Shown: positions 32,804 to 43,259 of the stretch, piece after piece
How the letters are laid out: each line of letters opens with the position of its first letter
Position numbering within the stretch: position 1 is the first letter of the stretch
From: CAVWUA01 sp963758025
GTDB lineage: Bacteria > Planctomycetota > Planctomycetia > Isosphaerales > Isosphaeraceae
Length of the DNA stretch: 64,000 bases
Reading direction: 5' to 3'
Assembly: GCA_963758025.1 (NCBI GenBank)
Contig: CAVWUA010000004.1
Location: 186,001 to 250,000, forward strand
Program-made: the position numbers and the translations under genes
The notes under the pieces: generated by a model
Database searches by the model: none
Seen by the model: only the letters and a program-made list of their open reading frames with translations
What the model was told of the DNA's origin: nothing

Positions 32804-33988
32804 ATGGTTACGGGCACCGTGGAAGTCGCACCAAGAACCACGCCATCGAAGCCGGAAACGAAAAAGAGAGAATGGGCGCCCCGGATCTGGCAAGGTTTGG
32901 ATTTCTTCGCCTGGCTCCGTCTTGCCACGCGGAACCGGCTGGCGCTATCATGGACGCACTCGTACATGGCGCTGGTGATCACGTGCGTCAGTCTGGGTAA
33001 CACCCTGCTGCGCTGGCTGGAAACGCTCGTTTACGGCCGCCGGATCGCCCGGACGGAGATCAACGAGGCGCCGATCTTCATCATCGGCCACTGGCGCACC
33101 GGCACGACCCTGCTCCACGAATTGCTCGTGCTGGACGATCGGCACTCCTATACCTCGACCTGGGAATGCTTTGCGCCGAACCACTTCCTGTTGACCGAGG
33201 GCCTGGCGAAGCGCTGGCTGGGCTTCTTGATGCCCTCAAGGCGGCCGATGGACAACATGGCCTCCGGCTGGGACCGGCCGCAGGAGGACGAGTTCGCGCT
33301 CTGCATGCTGGGCCAGCGCTCGCCGTACTTGACGATCGCGTTTCCGAACCACGGCCCGTGCGACCCGGAGTATCTCGACCTGGAGGGCCTCTCGCCGAGC
33401 GCCCTGGCGTCGTGGAAGCGGACGTTCTTGCGGTTTCTCCGTCGCGTGACGCTCCAGCGGCCGGGCCGCCTGGTCCTGAAATCACCGACCCATTCCTGCC
33501 GGATCAAGGTCTTGCGGGAGATGTTCCCGGACGCCCGGTTCGTGCACATCGTCCGCGACCCGCACGTCGTTTTTTCCTCGACACTGCACCTCTGGCGATC
33601 GCTTTACAAGGCCCACGGGCTCCAGAACCCGCGGACCGACTGGCTGGAGGACCATGTCTGGGGAACCTTCCACCGGATCTACGACAAGATCGAGGAGGGC
33701 CGCCGCCTTCTTGATCCTTCGCGGTTCCACGAGCTGCGCTACGAGGATCTGGTCCAGGACCCGGTCGGACAGATGCGAACTTTATACGACCAGCTCGGCC
33801 TCGACGGCTTCGAGCGGGTCCGGCCGCGGCTGGAACAGTATGCCCACGAGCATGCCGACTACACGCCGAATCGTTACCGGATCTCGCCCGAATTACGCGG
33901 GGAGATCGACCGGCGCTGGGGTGATGTGGTTCAGCGCCACGGCTACGAGATCGCGTCGCGCGATCCCGTTCTCCTCTCCGGTTCATGA
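32804..33988 (+). CDS. Sulfotransferase
   Basis: The 394-residue PAPS-dependent sulfotransferase is of the bacterial Sulfotransf_3 type. The 5'-phosphosulfate loop is 'FIIGHWRTGTTLLHELL', and the 3'-phosphate motif is 'RFVHIVRDPHVVFSS'. 'RLVLKSPTHSCRIKVL' and 'FHELRYEDLVQDP' are further conserved segments. It transfers sulfate to a hydroxyl or amine of an unknown acceptor. A hydrophobic stretch around residues 50-68 may attach it to the membrane. It stands alone between divergent and downstream genes. With three sulfatases in the same window, this organism both makes and breaks sulfate esters. Confidence 0.92.
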   Translation: MVTGTVEVAPRTTPSKPETKKREWAPRIWQGLDFFAWLRLATRNRLALSWTHSYMALVITCVSLGNTLLRWLETLVYGRRIARTEINEAPIFIIGHWRTGTTLLHELLVLDDRHSYTSTWECFAPNHFLLTEGLAKRWLGFLMPSRRPMDNMASGWDRPQEDEFALCMLGQRSPYLTIAFPNHGPCDPEYLDLEGLSPSALASWKRTFLRFLRRVTLQRPGRLVLKSPTHSCRIKVLREMFPDARFVHIVRDPHVVFSSTLHLWRSLYKAHGLQNPRTDWLEDHVWGTFHRIYDKIEEGRRLLDPSRFHELRYEDLVQDPVGQMRTLYDQLGLDGFERVRPRLEQYAHEHADYTPNRYRISPELRGEIDRRWGDVVQRHGYEIASRDPVLLSGS

Positions 33989-34023
33989 TGCGTCGGCTCT
34001 ACCCACCGATGCGGTCGATCGCC

Positions 34024-34029
34024 TATAAT
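34024..34029 (+). promoter_or_regulatory. Candidate -10 box (TATAAT)
   Basis: A perfect TATAAT lies in the 127-bp gap before the second dehydrogenase gene. Transcription would begin at about 34036, after the first in-frame ATG (34032), which supports 34116 as the translation start. No clear -35 box is present. Confidence 0.35.
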
Positions 34030-34115
34030 TCATGAAGATTCCTTCCCGAACGGCACGCCGGTCGTTTCGCGGTATCGGTGCTGTTTTGAAAATATCTTCC
34101 TGGATTATTGATTCC

Positions 34116-37100
34116 ATGTTGAGAAAACTTTCCCGCATCCTTCCGATGGCCCTGGCGACTCTGATCCTCGCCGGGGCCTTTCCGTCCTCGTCTCACGCTC
34201 AAAAGACTGACGCGACCTATGAACCCAAGGTCGAGCCTGCCTCGGACGAGGGGCAGCGGGCGATCGCTCAATTTCGGGTGCCGCAAGGGTTTACGGTCGA
34301 GCTGTTCGCGGCGGAGCCGTTGCTGGCGAACCCCGTCGCGTTCTCTGTGGACCATCAAGGACGCTTCTACGTGGCCGAGACGTTCCGCCATAGCGCGGGC
34401 GTGACCGATACGCGGGGCCACATGAACTGGCTCGACGCCGACCTGGCGAGCCGGACGGTGGATGACCGTGTGGCGATGTTCCGCGAATATCTCGGTGAGC
34501 CGGAGTTTGAGCGATACGGCATCGAGCACGACCGCATCCGTCGGGTCGAGGACCGCGACAGCGACGGCAAGGCCGATCATGCGACGATCTTCGCTGATGG
34601 CTTCAACGACCCGGCCGTCGGCATCGGCGCGGGGTCCTGCGCGGGGAAACACCGTCTGGTACGCTTGCATCCCGGACCTCTGGAAGTTAAAGGACAACGA
34701 CAGCGACGGCCAGGCCGACGAGCGGCAGATCCTCCAGCACGGCTACGGTGTGCACGTCGGATTTCTCGGGCACGACCTCCACGGCTTGACCTTCGGCCCG
34801 GACGGAAAGCTGTACTTCAGCATCGGCGACCGCGGGCTGAACGTCACGACGATCGACAAGGAACACCTCGTCCAGCTCGATAGCGGCTCCATCCTGCGCT
34901 GCAATCCGGACGGGACGGAACTGGAGATCGTCGCCACCGGGTTGCGGAACCCACAAGAACTGGCGTTCAACGAGTACGGCGACCTGTTCAGCGTCGATAA
35001 CAACTCCGACAGCGGCGACCGCGCCCGGTTGGTCCACCTCGTGGAAGGAGGGGACAGCGGCTGGCGGATCGGGTACCAGTTCATCGAGAAACCGAACAGC
35101 CGAGGCCCCTGGAACGCGGAAAAACTCTGGTATCCCGAGCCGGAAAACACGGCCTTTTACCTCATCCCCCCCTTGGTCAACATCAGCGACGGACCGTCCG
35201 GCCTGACGTATGATCCCGGGACCGGCTTGCCCGAGCGATTGCGCCATCACTTCTTTCTGGCCGACTTCCGAGGCGCCCCCGGCAACAGCGGCATCCGCTC
35301 GTTCGCCGTCGAGCCGAGCGGGGCCTCTTACCGGATGATCGACTCCCAGGAATTCCTCTGGGGCCTGGAGGCCACCGACGTCGATTTCGGCCCCGATGGC
35401 GCCCTGTACGTCACTGACTGGGTCGAGGGATGGGACAAGACCGGCAAGGGACGCATCTACAAGCTCGCGGCCCCCGACGTGGCGGACAACCCGGTCGTCG
35501 CGGAGGTTCAAACTCTGCTCCGCGAAGGGATGGAAGGCCGGGACGTGGCCGAACTGGGCACGCTCCTGAGCCATCCCGACATGCGGGTTCGCCAGGAAGC
35601 CGCAATTCGCCCTGGCCGACCGCGCACGCCAGGAGAACCGGAAGGCGCTGACCGTCTTCTCCGAGACGGCCAAAGGCTCATCGCTGTTCGCCCGGCTCCA
35701 CGGCATCTGGGGGCTTGGCCAGGTCCTCGATCAATATCCGAAAGAGATCCTCACGACGCTCCTGCCCCTGCTCGAAGACGAGGAAGCGGAGGTCCGAGCC
35801 CAGACGGCGAAGGTCCTCGCGCATGTTCCCCGGGCGGAGTCGAAGAACCTGGGCGCGACGTTGACGCCGCTCCTGAAGGACGAAAACCCCCGCGTCCGTT
35901 TCCAGGCCGCGCTGACGCTCGGCAAGATCAGCGACAAGGACGCCCTGGAACCGGTCCTCCAGCTTCTCCGCGAGAACGCCGACAAGGACCCGTATCTCCG
36001 ACACGCGGGCGTCATGGCCCTGACCGGCCTCGCCGACGTGCCGGCGCTGCTCGGGGTGGCGGATGATGCCTCTCCCGCCGTTCGGATGGGCGTGCTGCTG
36101 GCCCTGCGTCGGAAGAGTTCGCCGGAGGTCGCCCGGTTCCTCAGCGATGAGGACCCGAGGCTCGTGCTCGAAGCGGCCCGCGCGATCAACGACGTGCCGA
36201 TCGAGGCGGCTTTCCCCAGGCTCGCGTCGTTCCCCGTTCAGGAGACGACCCCCCAGCCGATCCTCCGGCGCGTCGTGAACGCGAACGTTCGTCTGGGAGG
36301 CGCGGAGCAGGCCCAGAACCTCGCCACCCTGGCCGCGCGCGAGGACGTGCCGGAGGCGATCCGGGTCGAGGCGATCCAGGCCCTCGCCGACTGGAAGGAG
36401 CCGTCGGGCCGGGACCGCGTGATGGGGCTCTGGCGTCCCATCGCGCCGCGATCCGCCGACCCGGCGGCGGAGGCGGCCCTGCCAGTCTTGACCGTCCTGC
36501 TCAAGACCGCCCCCGACCGGGTTCGTCGTGCCGCCGCGCAGGCGGCCGAGCGGCTGGGCATTCGCGCCACGGCTCCGGCCCTGATCGGCCTGGTCGAGGA
36601 TCGGGAACAGCCGGCCGAGACCCGGATCGAGTCGCTCAAGGCTCTGGAGCGGATCGGCGACGAGAACCTGACGGGCCTCGTCCGCAAGGTCGCCGCCGAC
36701 GCCGAGAGCGGCCCCTTGCGGATCGAAGCCCTGCGCATCCTGGCGGATCGGCAGCCGGGGGAAGCGGTTCCGACACTTGAAATCATCCTCCGGAACGGCA
36801 CAACCGCCGAACGTCAGGGAGCCTTTGCCACGCTCGGCGGCTTGAAGAATGCGCGGGCCGACCGCGTGCTCTCGCAATGGCTCGACCGTTTGCTCGCGGG
36901 CGAGGTGACTCCCGAGGTCCAGCTCGACCTGATCGAAGCGGCGATGCGTCATCCGGCTCCCGAGATCCAGGAGAAGCTCGCGCGCTACCAGAACGCGAAG
37001 CCGACGGATGACCTTCTGGCGGCCTATCGTGAGGCCCTCCAGGGGGGCGATGCCGAGCGCGGAAGCCGCATCTTTCACGAGAAGGCCGAGGTCTCCTGCC

Positions 37101-37462
37101 TCCGTTGTCACAAGATCAACGGCCAGGGGGGGGAAGTCGGCCCCGACCTGACCGGCATCGGCAAGCGACAGCAGCGTGACTATCTCCTGGAGTCGATCGT
37201 CACGCCCAACAAGACGATCGCCGAGGGGTTCGAGACGCTGATCGTCGCCACGGTCGATGGCGAGATCGTCGCGGGCGTCGTCAAGGACGATAAGGGGGAT
37301 ACCCTCAAGCTAATGACACCCGAGGCCAAGCTCATCGAGATCCCCAAGAGCGAGATCGACGAGCAGAAACGCGGCGAGTCGGCGATGCCCGAAGATGTCA
37401 TCAAGAACCTGTCCCGGAGCGAGCTGCGCGACCTCGTGGAGTTCCTCGCGGGGTCGAAGTGA
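34116..37462 (+). CDS. PVC dehydrogenase / HEAT / cytochrome c protein (frameshifted)
   Basis: The protein has about 1,115 residues. A signal peptide ('ALATLILAGAFPSSSHAQ') is followed by a PVC membrane-bound dehydrogenase beta-propeller. That domain includes 'RDSDGKAD', 'HGYGVHVGFLGHDLHGL', 'GLRNPQELAFNEYGDL' and 'DFGPDGALYVTDWVEGW'. HEAT repeats (about 470-970) and a C-terminal cytochrome c domain with CLRCH complete it. Two frame breaks are seen. At 34631-34646 two missing bases separate 'NDPAVGIGAG' from 'RGNTVWYACIPDLWK'. At 35600-35603 an extra G separates 'RVRQEA' from 'QFALADRARQENRKAL'. An upstream ATG at 34032 would precede the signal peptide by 28 residues. It resembles the protein at 2995-7267 without ThuA and F5/8C domains. 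Confidence 0.9.
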
Positions 37463-37474
37463 CGAACGCTTTTC

Positions 37475-37504
37475 CCCGGTCCCGTGAGAATGCACGGGAC
37501 CGGG
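37475..37504. terminator. Strong hairpin after the cytochrome gene
   Basis: A perfect 12-bp stem (CCCGGTCCCGTG, 37475-37486; CACGGGACCGGG, 37493-37504) with loop AGAATG starts 12 bp after the stop codon. Flanking T4 and A runs can extend the stem past one mismatch. There is no T tract after it on the plus strand, so it may end or protect the transcript without being a classical intrinsic terminator. Confidence 0.6.
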
Positions 37505-37516
37505 AAAAAAACGTCT

Positions 37517-37545
37517 TTGACAACGCCTCGAATGTTTGATCGACT
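37517..37545 (+). promoter_or_regulatory. Candidate promoter with perfect -35 TTGACA
   Basis: TTGACA at 37517-37522 lies directly after the hairpin. Seventeen bases downstream is TCGACT (37540-37545), a poor -10 match. It would read into the DUF1549/DUF1553 gene 100 bp on. Only the -35 is convincing. Confidence 0.28.
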
Positions 37546-37645
37546 GGTGTTTAACCTGCCTGAGAACGTCCCGCCGCAACCGGCAGAGAACCGCCGCATT
37601 CCCGATTTGCCCTGCACATGACGCCCCGTCGGGGAGACTCGCACC

Positions 37646-40600
37646 ATGCCTCGCCTGCTCCGCTCGCTCTGCCTGGCCTTGCTGGTCCTTGGCCTGGCCT
37701 CGGTCGCGTCGAACGCGCAGGACGACCTGCCGCCCCCGTCGGAACAGACGATCGACTTCGCCCGAGACATTCAGCCGATCCTCGTGCAGCGCTGCGTGGG
37801 CTGTCATGGCGTGGAGAAGCAGAAAAGCGGCCTGCGGCTCGATCGCAAGGCCGACGCCCTGGCCGGTGGCGATTCGGGAGCCCCCTTCGAGCCGGGCAAG
37901 AGCGCCGAGAGCCTGCTGATCGAGAAGGTCTCCGGCCTCGATCCCGTCGGCATCATGCCGCCGAAGGGGGACCCGCTGACCGAGGAACAGGTGGGATTGC
38001 TCCGGGCCTGGATCGACCAGGGGGCCGTCTGGCCGGATGGCGTCGAACTGGCGAGCGGGCGCGACCCGAGGCTCGATCACTGGGCCTTTCAGCCTGCGAA
38101 ACGCCCCACGCCGCCCGACGTGACGCACGAGGACTGGGTCCGCAACCCGATCGACCGGTTCATCCTGGCGAAGCTGGAGCGGGAAGGGGTCGAGCCGTCG
38201 CCCGAGGCCGATCGTTCCACGTTGATCCGGCGGTTGAGCTTCGACCTGACCGGCCTGCCGCCGACGCCCGGAAGACGTCGAGGCGTTCCTGCGGGATGAT
38301 CGCCCCGACGCCTACGAGCGGCTGGTGGACCGGCTACTCGCCTCGCCGCATTTCGGCGAGCGCTGGGGACGGCACTGGCTCGACCTGGCACGTTACGCCG
38401 ATAGCGACGGCTACGAGAAGGATTCCCCCCGTCCCTTCGCCTACCGCTACCGCGACTGGGTCATTGATGCCATCAACGCCGACATGCCGTTCGACCAGTT
38501 CACGATCGAGCAACTGGCCGGGGACCTCCTGCCCGATGCCACAATACGCCAGAAGGTCGCCACCGGCTTCCACCGCAACACCCTGACGAACAAGGAAGGC
38601 GGGGTCGATCAGGAGGAGTTCCGCGTGGCGGCCGTCATCGACCGCGTGAACACGACCGGCACCGTCTGGCTGGGCCTGACAGTCGGCTGCGCTCAGTGCC
38701 ACTCGCACAAGTACGACCCGCTGCTCCAGAAGGAATACTACAGCCTGTTCGCGTTCTTCAACAGCGGGCAGGAAGTCGATCTCCCCGCCCCCCTGCCGGG
38801 CGAGCGGGAACGCTACGAGGCGGCGAAGGCCGCGTTTGAGGCCCGGCTCCAACCCTCGAAAGAGGCCCTCGCCACGTACGACCGCGACACCCGGCCATCG
38901 CGCCAGGCGGAGTGGGAAAAGACGATCGGCCCCAACGCCTCATCCTGGAAAGTCCTGGCGCCGACCGAAGCCAACTCGGCCCAGGGAGGGACGCTGACCG
39001 TCCAGCCCGACGGCTCGGTGCTGGCCTCGGGAAAGAACCCGGAACGCGACACGTACACGATCCAGGCCCGGACCGACCTGACCGGCATCACCGCGTTCCG
39101 GGTCGAGGCGCTCACCGACCCGAGCTTGCCATCCCTGGGGCCGGGACGAGTCCAACATGGCAACTTCGTGCTGAACGAGTTCCGGGTCGAGGCGAAGGCG
39201 GAGGGGGGCGAACCCGACGGGAACGCTCTCGCACTTCAGAATGCGAAGGCGGATTATTCTCAGGGGAATTATCCGGTCAAGGGGGCCATCGACGGCGATC
39301 CCGCGACCGGCTGGGCTGTCTCGCCGGAGCTGGGGAAGTCGCACTCGGCTCTTTTCGAGACGAAGGACGACGCCGGATTCCCCGGGGGAACGATCCTGAC
39401 CTTCACCTTCGATCAGCAATACGGCACGTCGCACACGATCGGCCGCTTGCGGATTGCCGCGACCACGGCCCCGAGGCCGGTCGCGCTGGACGAGATTCCC
39501 GACGACGTGCGCGAGATCCTGGCGATTGCCCCCGAGGACCGTTGCCCGCCACAGAAGGAGCGTCTGGCCGAGTATCACCGCTCGATCGACCCGGAGTATC
39601 AGAAGCTCGCCGCGGCCGTCGCCGCCCAGGAGAAGAAGGCGCCGAAGCCGCCGACGTCGAAGGTGCGGACCCTGGCCGAGAATCCCAAGCCGCCCTCGAC
39701 GCACGTCTTGATCCGGGGCGATTTTCTGCGCCCCGGCGAGCCGGTCGAACCGGGAACCCCCGCCCTGCTCCACCCGTTGGACGAGTCGGCTGGTTCGACG
39801 CCAACTCGGCTTGACCTGGCGCGCTGGCTGATGGACCCGTCCAACCCGTTGACCGCGCGGGTGACGGTCAACCGCATGTGGCGTCACCTGTTCGGCCGGG
39901 CCATCGTAACCACCGTGCAGGACTTCGGCACCCGAGGCGAGGAGCCGTCGCATCCCGAATTGCTCGACTGGCTCGCACGGGAGTACATCGCGCTGGGGTG
40001 GAGCCGCAAGGGGATGATCCGGCGGATCGTCACGTCGGCGACGTATCGCCAGGCGTCGAACGAGCGGCCCGAGCTGGCCGGTCGCGACCCGTTGAACGTC
40101 TGGCTCTCGCATCAGAACCGCGTCGGCTGGAGGCCGAGGTCATCCGCGACGCGGCCCTGGCGACCAGCGGCCTGCTCGTGCGGACCATCGGCGGTCCGAG
40201 CGTCCACCCGCCGCAACCGCCGGGCATCTCCGAGCTGACCTACGCCAACAGCGCCCGCTGGGTCGAGGACAAGGGGCCGAACCGCTATCGCCGGGGCCTC
40301 TACACGTGGTTCCAGCGCACGAGTCCCTACCCGATGCTCATGACCTTCGACGCCCCTGACGCCAACGTCTGCGCCGCCCGTCGCGAGCGATCGAACACGC
40401 CGCTGCAAGCCCTTACCCTGCTCAACGACACCGCGTTCGTCGAATGCGCCCAGGCCCTCGGGCGCCGGATCGTTCAGGCGAAGGAGTGCGACGATGCGCG
40501 CCATCCGTTATGCCGTCCAGGTCTGCCTCTCTCGAGAGCCGACCGAGGATGAACAGGTGATGCTCGCTCAACTTCTCGACACGTTCCGTCAGCAATGCCG

Positions 40601-40733
40601 GGATCAGCCCGAGGCTGTCAAGGCTCTCGTTGGCCCGACGATGCCCGAGAACGTCGCACCGGCCGAGGCCGCGGCGTGGGTGGCGATGGCCCGTACTCTC
40701 ATGAATCTGGATGAGTTCGTCACGCGCGAGTAA
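37646..40733 (+). CDS. PSCyt1/DUF1549/DUF1553 planctomycete cytochrome-like protein (frameshifted)
   Basis: The protein has about 1,028 residues. A signal peptide ('LALLVLGLASVASNAQ') and a PSCyt1 haem domain with CVGCH come first, then DUF1549/PSCyt2 ('DWVRNPIDRFILAKLE', 'HFGERWGRHWLDLARYADS', with CAQCH). A variable, probably sugar-binding insert follows (about 480-640), and DUF1553/PSD1 ends it ('NPLTARVTVNRMWRHLFGR'). The indels are an extra C at 38267-38269, a missing C at 40123-40125 and an extra C at about 40498-40503. After each, the family sequence resumes in another frame ('EDVEAFLRDDRPD', 'RLEAEVIRDAAL', 'IRYAVQVCLSREPTEDE'). These proteins usually pair with a DUF1501 protein, found here at 41347. 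The function is not established; extracytoplasmic redox or polysaccharide use has been proposed. Confidence 0.9.
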
Positions 40734-40750
40734 GCCGGGGGAGATGACTC

Positions 40751-41332
40751 ATGTCCACGATCGTCCGCGAATCCTCCGTCACGCCCGAAGACCTGCTGAA
40801 CATGCCCGACGGCGACGCCTACGAACTCGTCGATGGCAACCTGGTGGAGCGCGATACGGGGGCCATTTCGTCGTGGGTGGGAGGAAAACTGGTCCGTCTG
40901 CTCGGGAATTATCTCGAGGAGCACGACCTCGGCTGGGTCCTGAGCCCCGATACCGGCTACCAGTGTTTTCCGGATGCTCCGCGTAAGGTTCGCCGGCCGG
41001 ATGCGTCCTTCATCCGGTATGGACGGCTCGAAGGGGAACGCCTGCCCGAGGGATTCGTGACCATCCCGCCCGACCTCGCGGTGGAAGTGCTCTCGCCGAA
41101 CGATCTCGCGTATGACATTGACCGCAAGCTCTTGGAATATCTTCAAGTGGGTGTCCGTCTGGTCTGGATCATCAATCCGAATAGCCGTGTCGTGCGGATT
41201 CACCGCGCCGATGGCTCGTGCGGCTGGCTCAACGACCGCGACACGCTCGACGGCGAGGACCTGCTGCCCGGGTTTCACGCGCCGGTCGCCAGCCTTTTTC
41301 CACCCGACAAATCCGCGTCCCCCTCATCCTGA
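40751..41332 (+). CDS. Uma2-family PD-(D/E)XK nuclease-like protein
   Basis: The 193-residue Uma2 (DUF820) protein has the fold markers in order. 'YELVDGNLVERD' comes first, then 'RRPDASFIRYGRL' (catalytic Asp), 'DLAVEVLSPND' (Glu) and 'DIDRKLLEYLQVGVRLVWII' (Lys). The active-site residues look intact. Uma2 genes are present in many copies in planctomycetes and cyanobacteria, and their biological role is unknown. This copy sits 17 bp after the DUF1553 gene and 14 bp before the DUF1501 gene, splitting a pair that is normally adjacent. It has its own ribosome-binding site (GGGGAG). Confidence 0.92.
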   Translation: MSTIVRESSVTPEDLLNMPDGDAYELVDGNLVERDTGAISSWVGGKLVRLLGNYLEEHDLGWVLSPDTGYQCFPDAPRKVRRPDASFIRYGRLEGERLPEGFVTIPPDLAVEVLSPNDLAYDIDRKLLEYLQVGVRLVWIINPNSRVVRIHRADGSCGWLNDRDTLDGEDLLPGFHAPVASLFPPDKSASPSS

Positions 41333-41346
41333 ACCGGGAGCAGACG

Positions 41347-42839
41347 ATGGACCCGATCGAACGCGCGATCCGTCAGAACCGCCGCGACTTCCTGACCTCC
41401 AGCGCCAGCGGCGTCGGCCTCCTGGCCCTGGCCTCGATGCTCCGGGGCGAGGGACTTCTGGCCGATGAGTCGTCGTCGGTGACAGATCCCACGAACCCAC
41501 TCGCTCCCCGCGCAGCCGCATTTCGCACCGAAGGCCAAGGCGTGCATCTGCATTTATCTGGAAGGCGCGCCGAGCCAGATCGACCTGTTCGACCCGAAGC
41601 CGAAGCTCAACGAGTTGAACGGCCAGGCCTTGCCGGATTCGATGACCAAGAACGTGCGTTTCGCGTTCATTCAGAAGGAAACGGCGCGGTTGCTGGGAAG
41701 TCCCCGCACGTTCCGCCCGCGTGGGGAATGCGGCATGGAAATCTCCGATTTCCTGCCCAAGCTGGGCGAGTGTGCCGACGACATCGCCTTGATCCGCTCG
41801 ATGCACACCGAGCAGTTCAACCACCACCCCGGCCAGTTGATGATGAACACCGGCTCGGCCATGTTCGGCCGGCCAAGCATGGGGTCCTGGCTGCTCTACG
41901 GCCTGGGGAGCGAGTCGGCGAACTTGCCCGGCTACGTCGTCCTGAACGCCGGGCGTGGGACCAGCGGCGGGGCGTCGAACTGGTCGAGCGGGTTCCTCCC
42001 CACGCATTATCAAGGGGTCCTGTTCCGCAACCAGGGGGAGCCGGTCCTGAACCTCAAGAACCCCGACGGCCTGACGCCCGCCATGCAGGAAGCGACCATC
42101 GAGGCCCTCACGAATCTGAACCGGGCGCGGCACGCCCAGATCGGCGACCCGGAAATCAACAGCCGCGTCGCCGCCTACGAACTCGCCTTCCGCATGCAGG
42201 CCGCCGCGCCCGAATTGATCGACCTGTCGGGCGAGACGAAGGAAACGATCGACATGTATGGCCTGGATCGCGAGGAGCCCGAGATCAAGGCCAGCCGGGG
42301 CGGCGGCAAGGGGCAGTTCCGCCAGTTCGCCACGAACTGCCTGCTGGCCCGCCGGCTGGTCGAACGGGGCGTGCGGTTCGTCAATATCTATCATGCCTCA
42401 TGGGATCATCACAGCAACCTCGACGCCGAGCTGAGGCACAACTGCCTGATGGCCGACCAGCCGATCGCCGCGCTCCTGAAGGACCTGAAGCGCCGGGGAT
42501 TGCTCGACTCGACCCTGGTCTTGTGGGTCTCGGAGTTCGGCCGGACCCCCCTGGGGGAAAACCGCAACGGCTCGACGAACGTCACCGGGCGCGATCATCA
42601 TCCGTTCGCCTTCAGCCTCTGGATGGCCGGTGGGGGCATCAAGGGGGGCCAGGTACTCGGCAAGACCGACGAGATCGGCTGGGGGATCGTCGAGGACCCG
42701 ATCCACGTCAACGACTACCACGCGACCATCCTGAAGCTTTTCGGCTTCGACCACTACCCGCCTCACGTATCGCTTCCAGGGCCGTGACTTCCGCCTCACC
42801 GACGTCGCGGGCAAGGTCGTGGATCACCTCATTGCATGA
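41347..42839 (+). CDS. DUF1501 protein, Tat-exported (frameshifted twice)
   Basis: The product has about 497 residues. It begins with a Tat-like signal ('NRRDFLTSSASGVGLLALA') and continues as DUF1501, a sulfatase/alkaline-phosphatase-like fold common in planctomycetes. Typical segments are 'YLEGAPSQIDLFDPKP', 'RSMHTEQFNHHPGQ', 'FVNIYHASWDHHSN' and 'WVSEFGRTP'. An indel at 41510-41513 separates 'TNPLAPR' from 'PHFAPKAKACICIYLEG'. An extra C at 42757-42759 separates 'GFDHY' from 'RLTYRFQGRDFRL', which runs to the TGA at 42837-42839. It is the partner of the DUF1549/1553 protein upstream. The ATG at 41347 follows GGGAG. Confidence 0.9.
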
Positions 42840-43259
42840 GGTGATGAGGCGAACTCAGGCTGCCCGAGATGATCCTGTTGTGCCGAATTTCCGGTTTTTT
42901 GGGTCCTGAGAAGATATCCGGGTAAGGTAACCCCTGCCTGCACCCGATAGACCGACAGACGGCATCAGCGCAGGTCGCTGGTGTGAATACCGGATGATTC
43001 GGGTTGACCGGACCTTGGACGTGGAGTAAGACACCGCTTCGTCTGCTCCCCATTCTCGGGCACATCCTTGCGAAGACATCTTGAGCACCCCGGAATCACC
43101 AGTCAGCCGGGTGAAGCAGCCGTTGTCTGGAACACGCTCGCGGACAACGGCCCGTGAAGCGCCCAGGATTCAGGTCTGCCGTTCCAGGGCATGATGGAAA
43201 ATCGAACCATCGCCAGGGAAGTCGATGGTCGCCCTCGGTAACGGCGAAAGGAGGTCGCG
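42840..43259. other. Intergenic leader of the repeat-secretin gene, 420 bp
   Basis: No protein-like ORF or RNA gene was recognised. A T6 run at about 42895 follows the DUF1501 gene but has no clear hairpin. A promoter candidate at 43004-43032 is listed separately. The region ends in a perfect Shine-Dalgarno sequence, AAGGAGGT (43248-43255), which fixes the TTG start at 43260. Confidence 0.5.
43004..43032 (+). promoter_or_regulatory. Candidate promoter for the repeat-secretin gene
   Basis: TTGACC (43004-43009) and TAAGAC (43027-43032) are separated by exactly 17 bp, about 230 bp before the gene. The -35 matches 5 of 6 consensus positions and the -10 only 3 of 6. Confidence 0.3.

Noticed and set aside
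42885..42905. Terminator after the DUF1501 gene at a T6 run
   Set aside because: No stable hairpin precedes the T run on the plus strand.
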